A stretch of DNA of 34,848 bases from Rheinheimera nanhaiensis E407-8 (GCF_000296695.1 NZ_BAFK01000030.1:1-34848); one strand, 5' to 3'; shown: positions 25,054 to 33,926, counted from the first letter of the stretch. The notes: generated by a model from the letters alone, not told the origin. Made by a program: numbers and translations.

Positions 25054-26307
25054 TTAGGCATAAACCGGGAAGCGGCTGCACAGCTCGCCAACCTGGCTGC
25101 GAACTTTGTCAATCACTGCTGCATCACCACGGCTGTCCAGCACATCACAGATCAGGTTAGCCACAGTACGCGCTTCAGCTTCGGCAAAACCACGGCGGGT
25201 AATGGCCGGAGTACCGATGCGCAGGCCTGAAGTGACAAAAGGCGAGCGCGGATCGTTCGGCACCGAGTTTTTGTTCACGGTAATGTGCGCCTGCCCTAAC
25301 CAGGCATCGGCCTCTTTACCGGTGATATCTTTGTCAATTAAGTCCATCAGGAACAAATGGTTTTGTGTACCACCTGAGACAATTTTATAACCGCGCGCCA
25401 TCATAGCGTCACACATCGCCACGGCGTTTTTCAGCACCTGCTGCTGATAGGCTTTAAACTCTGGCTGCAGCGCTTCTTTAAAGGCCACGGCTTTAGCGGC
25501 GATAACATGCATTAACGGGCCGCCCTGGCCGCCCGGGAATACCGCTGAATTCAGTTTCTTCTCAATTTCTTCGTTTTTACGCGCCAGAATTAAACCACCG
25601 CGTGGGCCGGCCAGCGTTTTGTGGGTAGTGGTGGTAACCACATCAGCTACCGGCACCGGGTTCGGGTACAGGCCCGCTGCGACTAACCCGGCAACGTGCG
25701 CCATATCCACCATCAGGTAAGCGCCAACTTTATCGGCGATATCACGAAAACGTTGCCAGTCAACAATACCTGAGTACGCCGAGAAGCCGGCGATGATCAG
25801 CTTAGGCTTGTGCTCCAGCGCTAAGGCTTCAGCCTGATCATAATCAATGACGCCCGTTTCAGGATGCAGGCCGTACTGTACTGCTTTGTACAGCTTACCT
25901 GACGAGCTGACATGCGCGCCGTGGGTTAAATGGCCACCATGTGCCAGGCTCATCCCTAAAATGGTATCACCGGCGTTTAACAGCGCTAAAAACACTGCTG
26001 AGTTGGCCTGTGAGCCTGAATGCGGCTGCACGTTAGCATAGTCTGCGCCAAACAGCTCTTTGGCACGGGCAATGGCTAAATCTTCAGCGATATCGACATA
26101 CTCGCAGCCACCGTAGTAGCGTTTGTGCGGGTAGCCTTCAGCATACTTATTGGTCAGTTGAGAGCCCTGTGCCTGCAGTACGCGCGGGCTGGCGTAGTTT
26201 TCTGACGCAATTAGCTCAATATGAGCTTCCTGGCGGTCAGTTTCCTGGGTTATGGCTTGCCATAATTCCGGGTCGAAATCGGCAATATTCATATCACGCT
26301 TTAACAT
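25054..26307 (-). CDS. glyA: Serine hydroxymethyltransferase
   Basis: PLP enzyme that converts serine and tetrahydrofolate to glycine and methylene-THF, the main one-carbon source. The 417-residue protein starts [16 protein letters not shown] and has the [20 protein letters not shown] and VDMAHVAGL segments and the PLP lysine in [14 protein letters not shown], all standard. The ATG follows CAGGAGAGAG. It precedes nrdR-rib on the same strand, a common gammaproteobacterial order. Confidence 0.97.
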   Translation of the reverse strand: MLKRDMNIADFDPELWQAITQETDRQEAHIELIASENYASPRVLQAQGSQLTNKYAEGYPHKRYYGGCEYVDIAEDLAIARAKELFGADYANVQPHSGSQANSAVFLALLNAGDTILGMSLAHGGHLTHGAHVSSSGKLYKAVQYGLHPETGVIDYDQAEALALEHKPKLIIAGFSAYSGIVDWQRFRDIADKVGAYLMVDMAHVAGLVAAGLYPNPVPVADVVTTTTHKTLAGPRGGLILARKNEEIEKKLNSAVFPGGQGGPLMHVIAAKAVAFKEALQPEFKAYQQQVLKNAVAMCDAMMARGYKIVSGGTQNHLFLMDLIDKDITGKEADAWLGQAHITVNKNSVPNDPRSPFVTSGLRIGTPAITRRGFAEAEARTVANLICDVLDSRGDAAVIDKVRSQVGELCSRFPVYA

Positions 26308-26359
26308 GCTCTCTCCTGGTGCGGCTTACGCGGCTAGTCTTAATAAAATGCAGTACAGT

Positions 26360-26440
26360 AAAACGGGCAGATAAAATTGGCCGCTATTCTACCGTTAATT
26401 TGATTTTTATGCACCCGATATTTAGCCATCTAAACGGCTG
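26360..26440 (-). promoter_or_regulatory. A/T-rich glyA promoter region with weak matches
   Basis: On the minus strand a TAGAAT -10-like element occurs in AACGGTAGAATAGC, about 80 bp upstream of glyA; no good -35 is found at 16-18 bp. A TTTAG...CTAAA inverted repeat lies upstream. No glycine, purine or FMN riboswitch pattern was recognised. Confidence 0.3.
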
Positions 26441-26478
26441 AAAAACAAAAGCACCACCTTAACTGTGCGCGGTGCTTT
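26441..26478 (-). terminator. Minus-strand intrinsic terminator between dinB and glyA
   Basis: AAAGCACC and GGTGCTTT (26448-26455, 26471-26478) form an 8-bp stem with a 15-nt loop. On the minus strand it is followed by TTTTGTTTTT, a good U-tract. No minus-strand gene ends here. Confidence 0.5.
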
Positions 26479-26505
26479 ACAAGTAACCGGCTGCCGCCTA
26501 CTATA

Positions 26506-26521
26506 CTGTATATACAAACAG
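26506..26521 (+). promoter_or_regulatory. LexA box (SOS operator) of dinB
   Basis: CTGTATATACAAACAG matches the gammaproteobacterial LexA consensus CTGT-N8-ACAG completely, with a preceding TA. It lies 14 bp upstream of the dinB ATG, so it would block promoter clearance. Confidence 0.9.
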
Positions 26522-26534
26522 GCACGGTAAGACT

Positions 26535-27599
26535 ATGCGCAAAATCATACATATTGATATGGACTGTTTCTTTGCTGCCGTCGAAATGCGCGATAACCCG
26601 GCACTGCGTCATATTCCTCTTGCTATTGGCGGCTCGCGTCAAAGCCGCGGCGTCATCTCGACCTGTAACTACCCGGCGCGCGCCTATGGCGTGCGCTCGG
26701 CGATGCCCACCGGCCAGGCATTAAAACTGTGCCCGCAGTTAACACTGCTAAGCGGCAATATGGACAAATACAAAGCCGCCAGCGCGCAAATACGCGCCAT
26801 TTTCGCCCGTTACACCGCACATATCGAGCCCTTGTCGCTGGACGAAGCCTATTTGGATGTCAGTGACTGCCAGCTATTCAAAGGCAGCGCTACCCGTATA
26901 GCCGAAGATATCCGCCGCAGTATTTATCTGGAAACCGGGCTTACCGCTTCTGCCGGTGTGGCACCGAATAAGTTTTTGGCCAAGATTGCCAGTGATGAAA
27001 ACAAACCCGATGGCCTGTTTGTGATTACGCCGGAGCAGATAAGCGATTTTGTTAAAGCACTGCCGCTGCGACGCCTGCCGGGTGTTGGCAGTAAAACCGC
27101 TGAGCGGCTAACACAGCTTGGCCTTAACAGCTGCAGTGATATTGCTAAGGCACCGCTGGCACTGTTGGTTAAGCATTTTGGTGCCCAGGCCGACAGCCTG
27201 CTAAAGCGTAGCCAGGGCATAGATGAACGGCCGGTGTGCAGTAATGAACAGCGTAAATCGCTGGGTGTAGAGCGCACGCTGGAGCAGGATCTGCTTGACT
27301 ACACGGAGTGTATAGCCACGCTAAGCCAGTTGTTACCGCAGTTACAGCGGCGGCTGGAACATTATCGCAACAGTAACGCCGGCCGTATAACACCGGTGCA
27401 AAAAGTAGGTATTAAACTGAAATTCAGTGATTTTCGTCAAACCACGGTAGAAAAACAGGGTCAGCCGCTGGACCTGGAGAACCTGCTACCGCTGTTAGAT
27501 GCCGCCTGGCAGCGCCGGCAACAGCAGGGTGTACGCTTAATTGGCTTACAGGTGGGCTTTAAAACGGCGGCCTTACAACAACTGGCACTGCCGTTTTAA
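26535..27599 (+). CDS. dinB: DNA polymerase IV (Y family)
   Basis: Error-prone translesion polymerase. The 354-residue protein has the catalytic motif DMDCFFAAVEMRDNP with paired acid residues, AYGVRSAMPT, the SLDEAYLDVSDC motif, helix-hairpin-helix RRLPGVGSKTAERL, and the little-finger region. The C-terminus is LALPF, with no obvious QLVLGL-type clamp-binding peptide (probably a diverged form, LQQLALPF). A LexA box precedes it. A bidirectional terminator separates it from the cold-shock gene. Confidence 0.96.
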   Translation: MRKIIHIDMDCFFAAVEMRDNPALRHIPLAIGGSRQSRGVISTCNYPARAYGVRSAMPTGQALKLCPQLTLLSGNMDKYKAASAQIRAIFARYTAHIEPLSLDEAYLDVSDCQLFKGSATRIAEDIRRSIYLETGLTASAGVAPNKFLAKIASDENKPDGLFVITPEQISDFVKALPLRRLPGVGSKTAERLTQLGLNSCSDIAKAPLALLVKHFGAQADSLLKRSQGIDERPVCSNEQRKSLGVERTLEQDLLDYTECIATLSQLLPQLQRRLEHYRNSNAGRITPVQKVGIKLKFSDFRQTTVEKQGQPLDLENLLPLLDAAWQRRQQQGVRLIGLQVGFKTAALQQLALPF

Positions 27600-27631
27600 C
27601 GAAAGCCGGTTTAGCCGGCTGTAGATAACAG

Positions 27632-27653
27632 AAAACCGGCAAAAGCCGGTTTT
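27632..27653. terminator. Bidirectional terminator between dinB and the cold-shock gene
   Basis: AAAACCGGC and GCCGGTTTT form a 9-bp stem with loop AAAA; the T4/A4 ends serve both strands. A second shorter hairpin (AGCCGG/CCGGCT) lies at 27604-27620. Confidence 0.8.
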
Positions 27654-27671
27654 ATGCAAGCCTGGCCGGAC

Positions 27672-27884
27672 TTATCCGACAACAGTTACGTTTTCAGCTT
27701 GTGGGCCTTTTTGGCCTTCAGTTACTTCAAAAGTAACTTTCTGACCTTCAACCAAAGTTTTACGGCCGGTACCGTTGATCGCGCGGAAATGAACAAAAAC
27801 GTCTTTACCGCCTTCGCGCTCCAGGAAACCATAGCCTTTTTCTTCGTTGAACCACTTAACTGAGCCGGAAATTAACTGTGACAT
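27672..27884 (-). CDS. Cold-shock-domain protein (CspA family)
   Basis: A 70-residue single-domain RNA/DNA-binding protein with RNP1 KGYGFLE and RNP2 VFVHF on an [13 protein letters not shown] start. The composition and length are those of CspA/CspE chaperones of structured RNA. Which paralogue it is, and whether it is cold-induced, cannot be decided. Leader structure is given separately. It stands next to the DEAD-box helicase gene, another cold-relevant RNA remodeller. Confidence 0.95.
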   Translation of the reverse strand: MSQLISGSVKWFNEEKGYGFLEREGGKDVFVHFRAINGTGRKTLVEGQKVTFEVTEGQKGPQAENVTVVG

Positions 27885-27910
27885 AACACTCTCTTACATT
27901 AACTAATTTT

Positions 27911-27924
27911 GCCAGCATGCTGGC
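27911..27924 (-). other. Palindrome in the cold-shock gene leader
   Basis: GCCAGCATGCTGGC is a perfect 14-bp palindrome about 26-40 nt upstream of the start. It could be a protein-binding site in DNA or a compact hairpin in the leader RNA. Confidence 0.45.
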
Positions 27925-27975
27925 GACTTAAATATTACCGGCCATTTCAGCTAGCTAGTATATATTTTCGCCCTC

Positions 27976-28004
27976 ATTATCAGTTAAGCCATATGAGGGG
28001 TCAA
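27976..28004 (-). promoter_or_regulatory. Strong sigma70 promoter of the cold-shock gene
   Basis: Minus-strand TTGACC (27999-28004), 17-bp spacer, GATAAT (27976-27981); 5 of 6 at each element. The start would fall near 27969, giving a leader of about 85 nt, shorter than the roughly 160-nt E. coli cspA leader. Confidence 0.65.
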
Positions 28005-28045
28005 TAACCTTACCGGTTAGCCAGCAAATATTTCTGCTCTGGCCG

Positions 28046-28074
28046 GATCAGTAATGTGCTTTACACTGCTGATC
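28046..28074. repeat. Imperfect inverted repeat upstream of the cold-shock promoter
   Basis: GATCAG (28046-28051) and CTGATC (28069-28074) enclose a second pair, GTG and CAC, near the centre. It lies between the helicase gene stop and the cold-shock promoter. It could be a weak terminator or an operator. The rest of the 270-bp gap is A/T-rich with nothing recognised. Confidence 0.35.
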
Positions 28075-28153
28075 ACCCTGTTATTGTCATTAAAACAACA
28101 ACAACGCTTTGAGTGTAGCAGCAATATTGCCGAAAAAATAATCAGCCACAGAT

Positions 28154-29479
28154 TTATTTTTGCTTACGCTTAACCGGTGCCGAGCCATCATCGCCACCCT
28201 GGAAAAATTGTGGCTTGGCTACCGCTTTGGTTTTAATGCTCGTAGCTGGTTTTGCTTTAGCCTTATTCTGGCTGCTTTGAGGTTTTTTCGCCTTGGGCTT
28301 AGCTGCCACGGCCGGTTTGCCATCAAAACGGGCTTCCAGCCCCGGCACTACACTGTAACTGACAGCCTGGCGTAAGAAAGCTTCAATGCGCTGCAACGCC
28401 GGTACATCTTTTGGCCCCACCAAAGAGATGGCTGTGCCTTTGGCACCTGCACGCCCGGTGCGGCCAATACGGTGCACATATTCTTCAGCATGTTTGGGCA
28501 AGTCAAAGTTAATCACGTGCGATACCTGCAGTAAATCCAGACCGCGCGAGGCTAAATCGGTGGTCACCAACACCTGATATTTACCACTGGCAAAGGCCTG
28601 CATCACGCTGTTACGGCTACTTTGCGACAGCTTACCACTAAGCCCTACCGCGGTTTTGCCCAGAGTTTGGCATAACAGCGCTAAGCGCTCGGCGTCTTCG
28701 CGCGTGGCGGTGAAAATAATCAGCTGCTTGATGTCGTCCTGCTGTAAAAAGTGGCTCAGCAAAGCTTCTTTGTGGCTTAAATGATCCGCCAGGTAAAACT
28801 GCTGGTTAATGTCCTGATGCTGCTGATAAGAAGCGCCAACCGCTACCCGGTAAGGGTTTTTCAGCAGTGCCAGTGCCAGTTCATCCACTTCAGCGTGATC
28901 CAGCGTTGCTGAGAACATCAGTGTCTGACGCAAACGGTGATCGGCTGCTTTGTTAATAACGGTCAGTTGCGGCATAAAACCAAGGTCAAGCATGCGGTCG
29001 GCTTCATCGAGAATCAGCACTTCAAGGCCGTTAATAAAAACCGATTTATGTTCCAGATGATCAACAAAACGGCCTGGCGTCGCCACAATAATATCGGGTT
29101 CGCGCTTGAGCAGCTTTTCCTGATCATTAAAATTTTCACCGCCGACAATCAAGGCTGACGTTAGCGGTGTGTTAGCGACAAATAACCGCAGCTGGGCATA
29201 CACTTGTTTTGCCAGCTCACGGGTAGGCGCCAGGATCAGCGCCCGTGCGTCGCGTTTTGACAGTGGCCGGCTTTTTAGCAAGCGCTGCATCATCGGCAGC
29301 AAGTAAGCCAGGGTTTTCCCCGAGCCGGTTTGGGATGACACGATAAGATCGCGCCCTACCATCACTGCCGGTATGGCTTCGGCCTGAATGTCGGTAGGTT
29401 TGACAAACCCCAGATGCTGCACCGAGCGCAGCAGGCGCGGGTCAAGCGCTAAATCGTTAAATGGCAAAGTGAACCTCAT
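28154..29479 (-). CDS. DEAD-box ATP-dependent RNA helicase
   Basis: A 441-residue RNA helicase with all core motifs in order: Q motif region KPTDIQAEAIP, motif I SSQTGSGKT, PTRELAKQV, TPGRFVDHL, DEAD in LILDEADRMLDLGF, SAT, TTDLASRGLDLLQV, and HRIGRTGRAG. The C-terminal tail (about 380-441) is rich in Lys, Ala and Gln, basic and disordered, as in RhlE/SrmB-like enzymes. ATG 29479 is preferred over TTG 29488, which adds three residues; neither has a strong ribosome site. Which paralogue cannot be fixed without a tree. Confidence 0.93.
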   Translation of the reverse strand: MRFTLPFNDLALDPRLLRSVQHLGFVKPTDIQAEAIPAVMVGRDLIVSSQTGSGKTLAYLLPMMQRLLKSRPLSKRDARALILAPTRELAKQVYAQLRLFVANTPLTSALIVGGENFNDQEKLLKREPDIIVATPGRFVDHLEHKSVFINGLEVLILDEADRMLDLGFMPQLTVINKAADHRLRQTLMFSATLDHAEVDELALALLKNPYRVAVGASYQQHQDINQQFYLADHLSHKEALLSHFLQQDDIKQLIIFTATREDAERLALLCQTLGKTAVGLSGKLSQSSRNSVMQAFASGKYQVLVTTDLASRGLDLLQVSHVINFDLPKHAEEYVHRIGRTGRAGAKGTAISLVGPKDVPALQRIEAFLRQAVSYSVVPGLEARFDGKPAVAAKPKAKKPQSSQNKAKAKPATSIKTKAVAKPQFFQGGDDGSAPVKRKQK

Positions 29480-29608
29480 AAACCGCAAAATACCGCTATA
29501 TGATAACCGATGCCGCCAATTTGAGTTAGTTTGATTTCGAAACTGCCCGGCTTTGCGCTACTATTAGGCTGATTTTTCCCAGAGCTCCAAGCGCCATCAG
29601 GATTAGAC

Positions 29609-30142
29609 ATGAGTAATGCGTTAAAAGAACAGTTGTTAAAAGCCGGCCTGGCTGATGCGAAAAAACTTAAAGCGGTAAAAAAAGAGAAACACCAGCAAAA
29701 AGTTCAAGCCGGCAAAAACCAGAAGCTGGTGAATGAAGCCAGTATTCTGGCCGAGCAAAGCCGCCAGCAGCAAATAGAGCGTGACCGCTTGTTAAACCAG
29801 CAAAAGCAGGCGGCACTGCAGCAAAAAGCCATCGCCGCCCAGGTAAAACAGCTGATTAATAACAATACAGTGAAAGCACAAGGCGATGTCGCCTATAACT
29901 TTACCGATGGTAAGTTAGTCAAACGGCTGTACGTTAACAACAAGCTGCATGACGAGCTAAGCCGCGGCTTGTTGGCCATTGCCAAACAGGATGAGCAATA
30001 TTATTTAGTGCCTGCTGCGGTAGCAGAGAAAATTAAACAACGCCAAAGCGATAGCATTATCGTGCTCAACGTTAAACAGCAACAACAGGACGAGGACGAT
30101 CCGTACGCCGATTTTAAAATTCCGGATGATTTAATGTGGTAA
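29609..30142 (+). CDS. DUF2058 family protein (YaiL-like)
   Basis: A 177-residue soluble protein: LKEQLLKAGLADAKKLK N-terminus, then a long, highly charged helical stretch (about 20-85) rich in Lys and Gln, likely coiled coil; a globular part (about 90-160) with VAYNFTDGKLVKRLYVN and EQYYLVPA; and an acidic, Asp-rich C-terminus (DEDDPYADFKIPDDLMW). It matches the DUF2058 family (nucleoprotein/polynucleotide-associated by name, with no firm function). It stands just after the helicase gene in divergent orientation, with the GNAT gene 16 bp downstream. Confidence 0.87.
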   Translation: MSNALKEQLLKAGLADAKKLKAVKKEKHQQKVQAGKNQKLVNEASILAEQSRQQQIERDRLLNQQKQAALQQKAIAAQVKQLINNNTVKAQGDVAYNFTDGKLVKRLYVNNKLHDELSRGLLAIAKQDEQYYLVPAAVAEKIKQRQSDSIIVLNVKQQQQDEDDPYADFKIPDDLMW

Positions 30143-30158
30143 CCCGGTATTAAGTAGA

Positions 30159-30689
30159 ATGAGCCCGGCATTAAAACCACAGCTGGTGCTGGCCAGCGTC
30201 TCGGAGATGTGCCAGCTGCGCAACTGGTTTCACAGCGCTGACGAGCAACACAGTTGGGGCGGTGACAATTTTGATTACCCCTGCAATGAACTGCGCTTTT
30301 TACAGCAGTTATGCCGGCCGGGTACGCAAAGTTATGCACTGATCAGCTCAGCGCAAGCAGATAACAGTACTGAATTACTGGGTTTTGGCCAGCTGTGTGA
30401 CCGTTTTGGTTGCCATCATTTGGCGCGGCTGGTGATTCGTCCCGACTGCCGTGGCCATGGCCTGGCAAAAGTGTTGATTTTCGAGCTGATTATTCAGGCG
30501 CTTGGTCAGCAGCAGCGTAACATATCGCTGTACGTGCACCGGCACAACACTATTGCCGTCAGCTGTTATCAACAGCTGGGGTTCGTTATCAGCCCGCCGC
30601 CGGAGGCCGAAAACAGCCGGCTGTACTTTATGACATTAACCGTTGCTGCTGCGCTAGCCGGCGCTGAGCGTTATTTGCAACTGGCCTGA
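30159..30689 (+). CDS. GNAT-family N-acetyltransferase
   Basis: A 176-residue predicted acetyl-CoA-dependent transferase. Motif A is visible as LVIRPDCRGHGLAKVLI (about 91-107), where RGHGLA is the acetyl-CoA pyrophosphate loop, and motif B follows with AVSCYQQLGFV. The N-terminal half has no recognised substrate-specific feature. It begins 16 bp after the DUF2058 gene and is probably on the same transcript. It converges on the methyltransferase gene with only 12 bp between stops. The acceptor is unknown. Confidence 0.85.
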   Translation: MSPALKPQLVLASVSEMCQLRNWFHSADEQHSWGGDNFDYPCNELRFLQQLCRPGTQSYALISSAQADNSTELLGFGQLCDRFGCHHLARLVIRPDCRGHGLAKVLIFELIIQALGQQQRNISLYVHRHNTIAVSCYQQLGFVISPPPEAENSRLYFMTLTVAAALAGAERYLQLA

Positions 30690-30701
30690 TTAGCCCGGTC
30701 T

Positions 30702-31436
30702 TTAGTCGGCTTGCTGGCGGGCACTGACCCCTTTTACCGGCTGAGAGAACGCGGGGTTAAGTTGCCATGTTGGCCGGATTGGCGTTAGCGGCAGCTCACG
30801 TTTTCGCGCCACTATCAGGTAACTGGCAGCAAAGTAATTTAAATGGCGCTCTGCCCACTGCTTGGCTTTGCCATTATGGTAGTCGCCCGATAGCATGGCC
30901 GAGCAAAAAAAACGCTGCTCATCTAATACTTCAAAACCAACCAGGTGTAACCAGTCTTTGATACGTGACGCCGAAAAAAAGCGGCCCTGCCAGGGGTAGC
31001 GTTGCTGCAACCCCGGCCAGAACCTTAATAAACCGACCAGACTAAACGGATTAATGCCGGTTAACAGCAAATAGCCATCTGCACGCAACACCCGGTGCGC
31101 TTCGCGTACCACATGATGCGGATCGCCGGTAAACTCCAGACAGTGGCTTAATAATACCGCATCGACACTATGCTCACTAAAAGGCAACGCATCGGTCTCA
31201 GCCTGCAGCATTAGCGCCTCGCTGTGGCGGCCAACGCTAATATGATGACGCACCTTGCATTGCGAGGTATCAAGCTGAGCGCTTAAATCACCCAGTTTTA
31301 GTAAATAGTAACCAAAAATACGCGGCCACCAGCTTTCCAGGGCAACGCCGATTGCGCGAGCCAAAGCGTCCCCCTGATTAAACTGACGCCAGTCAGACGG
31401 TGCCTGGCGGTCTTTTTCACTCAGTGCCGGTTTCAT
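30702..31436 (-). CDS. Class I SAM-dependent methyltransferase (YafS-like)
   Basis: A 244-residue protein of the Methyltransf_11 type. The SAM-binding core is degenerate at motif I (HHISVGRHSEALML region) but VDAVLLSHCLEFTGDPHHVVREAHRVLR is typical of motifs II and III (residues about 92-119). It diverges from gloB, which is the arrangement of yafS and gloB in E. coli, so orthology with YafS is likely. The gap between the two starts is 39 bp. The substrate is unknown. Confidence 0.86.
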   Translation of the reverse strand: MKPALSEKDRQAPSDWRQFNQGDALARAIGVALESWWPRIFGYYLLKLGDLSAQLDTSQCKVRHHISVGRHSEALMLQAETDALPFSEHSVDAVLLSHCLEFTGDPHHVVREAHRVLRADGYLLLTGINPFSLVGLLRFWPGLQQRYPWQGRFFSASRIKDWLHLVGFEVLDEQRFFCSAMLSGDYHNGKAKQWAERHLNYFAASYLIVARKRELPLTPIRPTWQLNPAFSQPVKGVSARQQAD

Positions 31437-31475
31437 GTTACATTGACGCCGGATTAATCATTACACACCTTCATT

Positions 31476-32243
31476 ATGAGTCAGATTTCAGCGATACCTG
31501 CGTTTGAGGATAACTATATTTGGGCACTCTGTCAGCCCGACAACCCTTATTGTCTGGTGGTAGACCCCGGCGATGCCGCGCCGGTGCTTAATTTTTTAGC
31601 CACAGCGGGCAAACAATTACACAGCATTCTAATCACTCATCATCACCATGACCACACCGGCGGCATAGCGACATTGCGCCAGCACTACCCTAATGTTCAG
31701 GTTATAGGCCCTGCCGCTGAGCAGCCGCTAATTAAAGGGCTGACCCAAGCAGTGCAGGATGGCGATACGATCAAGCTACCTGCATTTAACCTGCAATTTC
31801 AGGTGATGGCGGTGCCCGGCCATACCCTGGGCCATATTGCATTTTATTCAGCTCAGGTTCTGTTTTGTGGTGATACCTTATTTAGTGCAGGTTGCGGCCG
31901 GCTATTTGAGGGAAGTCCAGCGCAAATGTGGCAATCGCTTAAGCGTTTACGTGAGCTTCCCGATGATACACAAGTGTATTGCACACACGAATACACCCGC
32001 GCAAACCTGAAATTTGCCTTATCAGTGGAACCTGATAATCAGTTAGCGGTCGATTATGCCAGGCACTGTGACCTTTTACGGCAACAGAATAAGCCCACCC
32101 TGCCCACCACTGTGGGTATTGAAAAGCAAATCAACCCATTTTTACGCTGTGATAACAACCAGTTGCAAACCAGATGGCAGCAAAATGATGCTTTAGCCCT
32201 GTTCACGCAGTTAAGAGAAGCTAAGGATCGTTTTAACGCTTAA
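31476..32243 (+). CDS. gloB: Hydroxyacylglutathione hydrolase (glyoxalase II)
   Basis: Hydrolyses S-lactoylglutathione to D-lactate and glutathione, completing methylglyoxal detoxification. The 255-residue protein has the metallo-beta-lactamase zinc motif THHHHDHTGG (about 51-60), GHTLGHIAFY, FCGDTLFSAGCGRLFEGS and CTHEYTRANLKF, and the C-terminal substrate-binding domain. Length is standard. It lies 56 bp upstream of mltD, as in enterobacteria. There is no room for two separate promoters in the 39-bp divergent gap. Confidence 0.96.
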   Translation: MSQISAIPAFEDNYIWALCQPDNPYCLVVDPGDAAPVLNFLATAGKQLHSILITHHHHDHTGGIATLRQHYPNVQVIGPAAEQPLIKGLTQAVQDGDTIKLPAFNLQFQVMAVPGHTLGHIAFYSAQVLFCGDTLFSAGCGRLFEGSPAQMWQSLKRLRELPDDTQVYCTHEYTRANLKFALSVEPDNQLAVDYARHCDLLRQQNKPTLPTTVGIEKQINPFLRCDNNQLQTRWQQNDALALFTQLREAKDRFNA

Positions 32244-32299
32244 CTTGCAATCGGTTGCCGACGCGGTAACATTCGTTTTTTACTATGTGGAATGAAGTA

Positions 32300-33904
32300 A
32301 TGTTGAAAAGACTTTCTGCTGTGGCTACGGCCCTAATGCTCGCGGGTTGTGTTAGCAATAACACCACCGACGATGTCACTACCCAAGCCACTGTGGCAAC
32401 CTCGCCCTCAACCGCAGATTTCCATCGCGGCGCCGCTAACGCAGAGCAAATCGCCAGCAGGCTATGGTCAGCTGGCAGCACACCAACACCTGAGCAGATC
32501 ATGCCAGACGCTACCGAGTTGGAAGACTTATGGCAGCGTATTCAATTGCAGCTGACATTTAACGTGCCGCAAACCCGGCCTATTGTTGAGCAACGTAATT
32601 TCTACAGCAGCCATCAGGCATATTTAGACCGCGTCGCCAGCCGGGCACAGCCTTTTCTGTATCACATAGTGCAGGAAATTGAAAAACGTAATATGCCGCT
32701 TGAGCTGGCGCTGCTGCCCATTGTAGAAAGCGCCTTTGACCCCTTTGCCTATTCGCATGCCGCCGCTGCAGGTATGTGGCAGTTTATGCCGGCAACCGGT
32801 AAACGCTTTGGTTTAAAACAGAATTTTTGGTATGACGGCCGCCGTGATGTTATCGCATCAACCCGCGCCGCACTGGACTACCTGCAATACCTGCATGACC
32901 GTTTAGAGGGCGACTGGCTTAATGCTATCGCAGCTTATAACTCTGGTGAAGGGCGCATCTTAGCCGCCATAAAACGCAATAAGAAAAAGCGGTTGCCTAC
33001 GGACTTCTGGTCTCTCGACCTCCCCGCCGAAACTACTGCTTATGTGCCAAAACTACTGGCACTGGTAGATATACTAAAGCGGCCGGACGACTTTGACATC
33101 GTATGGAAGTTTATCGCCAACGAGCCCAAAATTGATATCGTTGAAGTGGGTAATCAAATAGATTTGGCGATAGCCGCTGACATGGCCGGCCTGACAGTCG
33201 CCGAGCTGCAGGCATTAAACCCGGGGTTCAGCCAATGGGCTACCGATCCCGATGGTCCGCATTATCTGGTTCTGCCAAAACAACATATGGCAGCCTTTAA
33301 GCAAAAACTGGCCCAAACGCCAAACCAACAATGGCTACGCTGGCAACGTTACACCGTGGCCTCCGGTGATACGCTTGGCAAAATTGCTCAGCAGCACAAC
33401 ACCAGCATCAGCGCTATTCAGCGCATCAACAAATTAAAAGGCAATACCATCCGGCTCGGACAACATTTGCTTATCCCGATGTCGGCAGAAGATGGCAGTA
33501 ACTATGACTTAAGTGTGCCAAACCGTATTGCCAAAGCGCAGCAACAGGCATTGGGTACCAAGCTGACCTATACTGTGCAACAAGGTGATACGTTATGGGA
33601 TTTAAGCCGCCAACATAAAGTCACCGTGGCGCAGATTGCAAAATGGAACGGTATCGCCCAGCGTACCCCACTTCGCACCGGCCAACAACTGGTGATTTGG
33701 CAGCCACAGGCGGCCGATAATGCGGTAAGTGGCGTGTCACGTACCGTAAGTTATAAGGTGCGTAAAGGTGACTCTCTGGCCCGGATTGCGCAGCGTTTTA
33801 GCATAACTGTGGCAGATATTGTGAAGTGGAATAACATTAACACTTCACAATATCTGCAACCGGGCCAACAACTTAAGCTGGTGTTAAATGTTACACAGGT
33901 ATAG
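32300..33904 (+). CDS. mltD: Membrane-bound lytic murein transglycosylase D
   Basis: Cleaves peptidoglycan glycan strands to give anhydromuramyl ends. The product is 534 residues from ATG 32300; the earlier in-frame ATG (32285) would add five residues before a good lipoprotein signal. Lipobox LAGC gives Cys17. The transglycosylase domain (about 95-250) has catalytic Glu143 in LPIVESAFDPFAYSHAAAAG with MWQFMPATGKRFGL. Three LysM domains follow (about 351-394, 422-466 and 484-528). The usual E. coli MltD has two, and homologues vary. The third holds a perfect inverted repeat in its DNA. Gap to gloB is 56 bp. Confidence 0.95.
   Translation: MLKRLSAVATALMLAGCVSNNTTDDVTTQATVATSPSTADFHRGAANAEQIASRLWSAGSTPTPEQIMPDATELEDLWQRIQLQLTFNVPQTRPIVEQRNFYSSHQAYLDRVASRAQPFLYHIVQEIEKRNMPLELALLPIVESAFDPFAYSHAAAAGMWQFMPATGKRFGLKQNFWYDGRRDVIASTRAALDYLQYLHDRLEGDWLNAIAAYNSGEGRILAAIKRNKKKRLPTDFWSLDLPAETTAYVPKLLALVDILKRPDDFDIVWKFIANEPKIDIVEVGNQIDLAIAADMAGLTVAELQALNPGFSQWATDPDGPHYLVLPKQHMAAFKQKLAQTPNQQWLRWQRYTVASGDTLGKIAQQHNTSISAIQRINKLKGNTIRLGQHLLIPMSAEDGSNYDLSVPNRIAKAQQQALGTKLTYTVQQGDTLWDLSRQHKVTVAQIAKWNGIAQRTPLRTGQQLVIWQPQAADNAVSGVSRTVSYKVRKGDSLARIAQRFSITVADIVKWNNINTSQYLQPGQQLKLVLNVTQV
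33812..33857. repeat. Perfect 17-bp inverted repeat inside mltD
   Basis: GCAGATATTGTGAAGTG (33812-33828) is repeated as its exact reverse complement at 33841-33857, with 12 nt between. It lies within the third LysM coding region. A perfect stem of this length in coding DNA is unusual and would form a stable hairpin in mRNA. Confidence 0.9.
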
Positions 33905-33926
33905 TTAATACTGATAGGGGCACACT

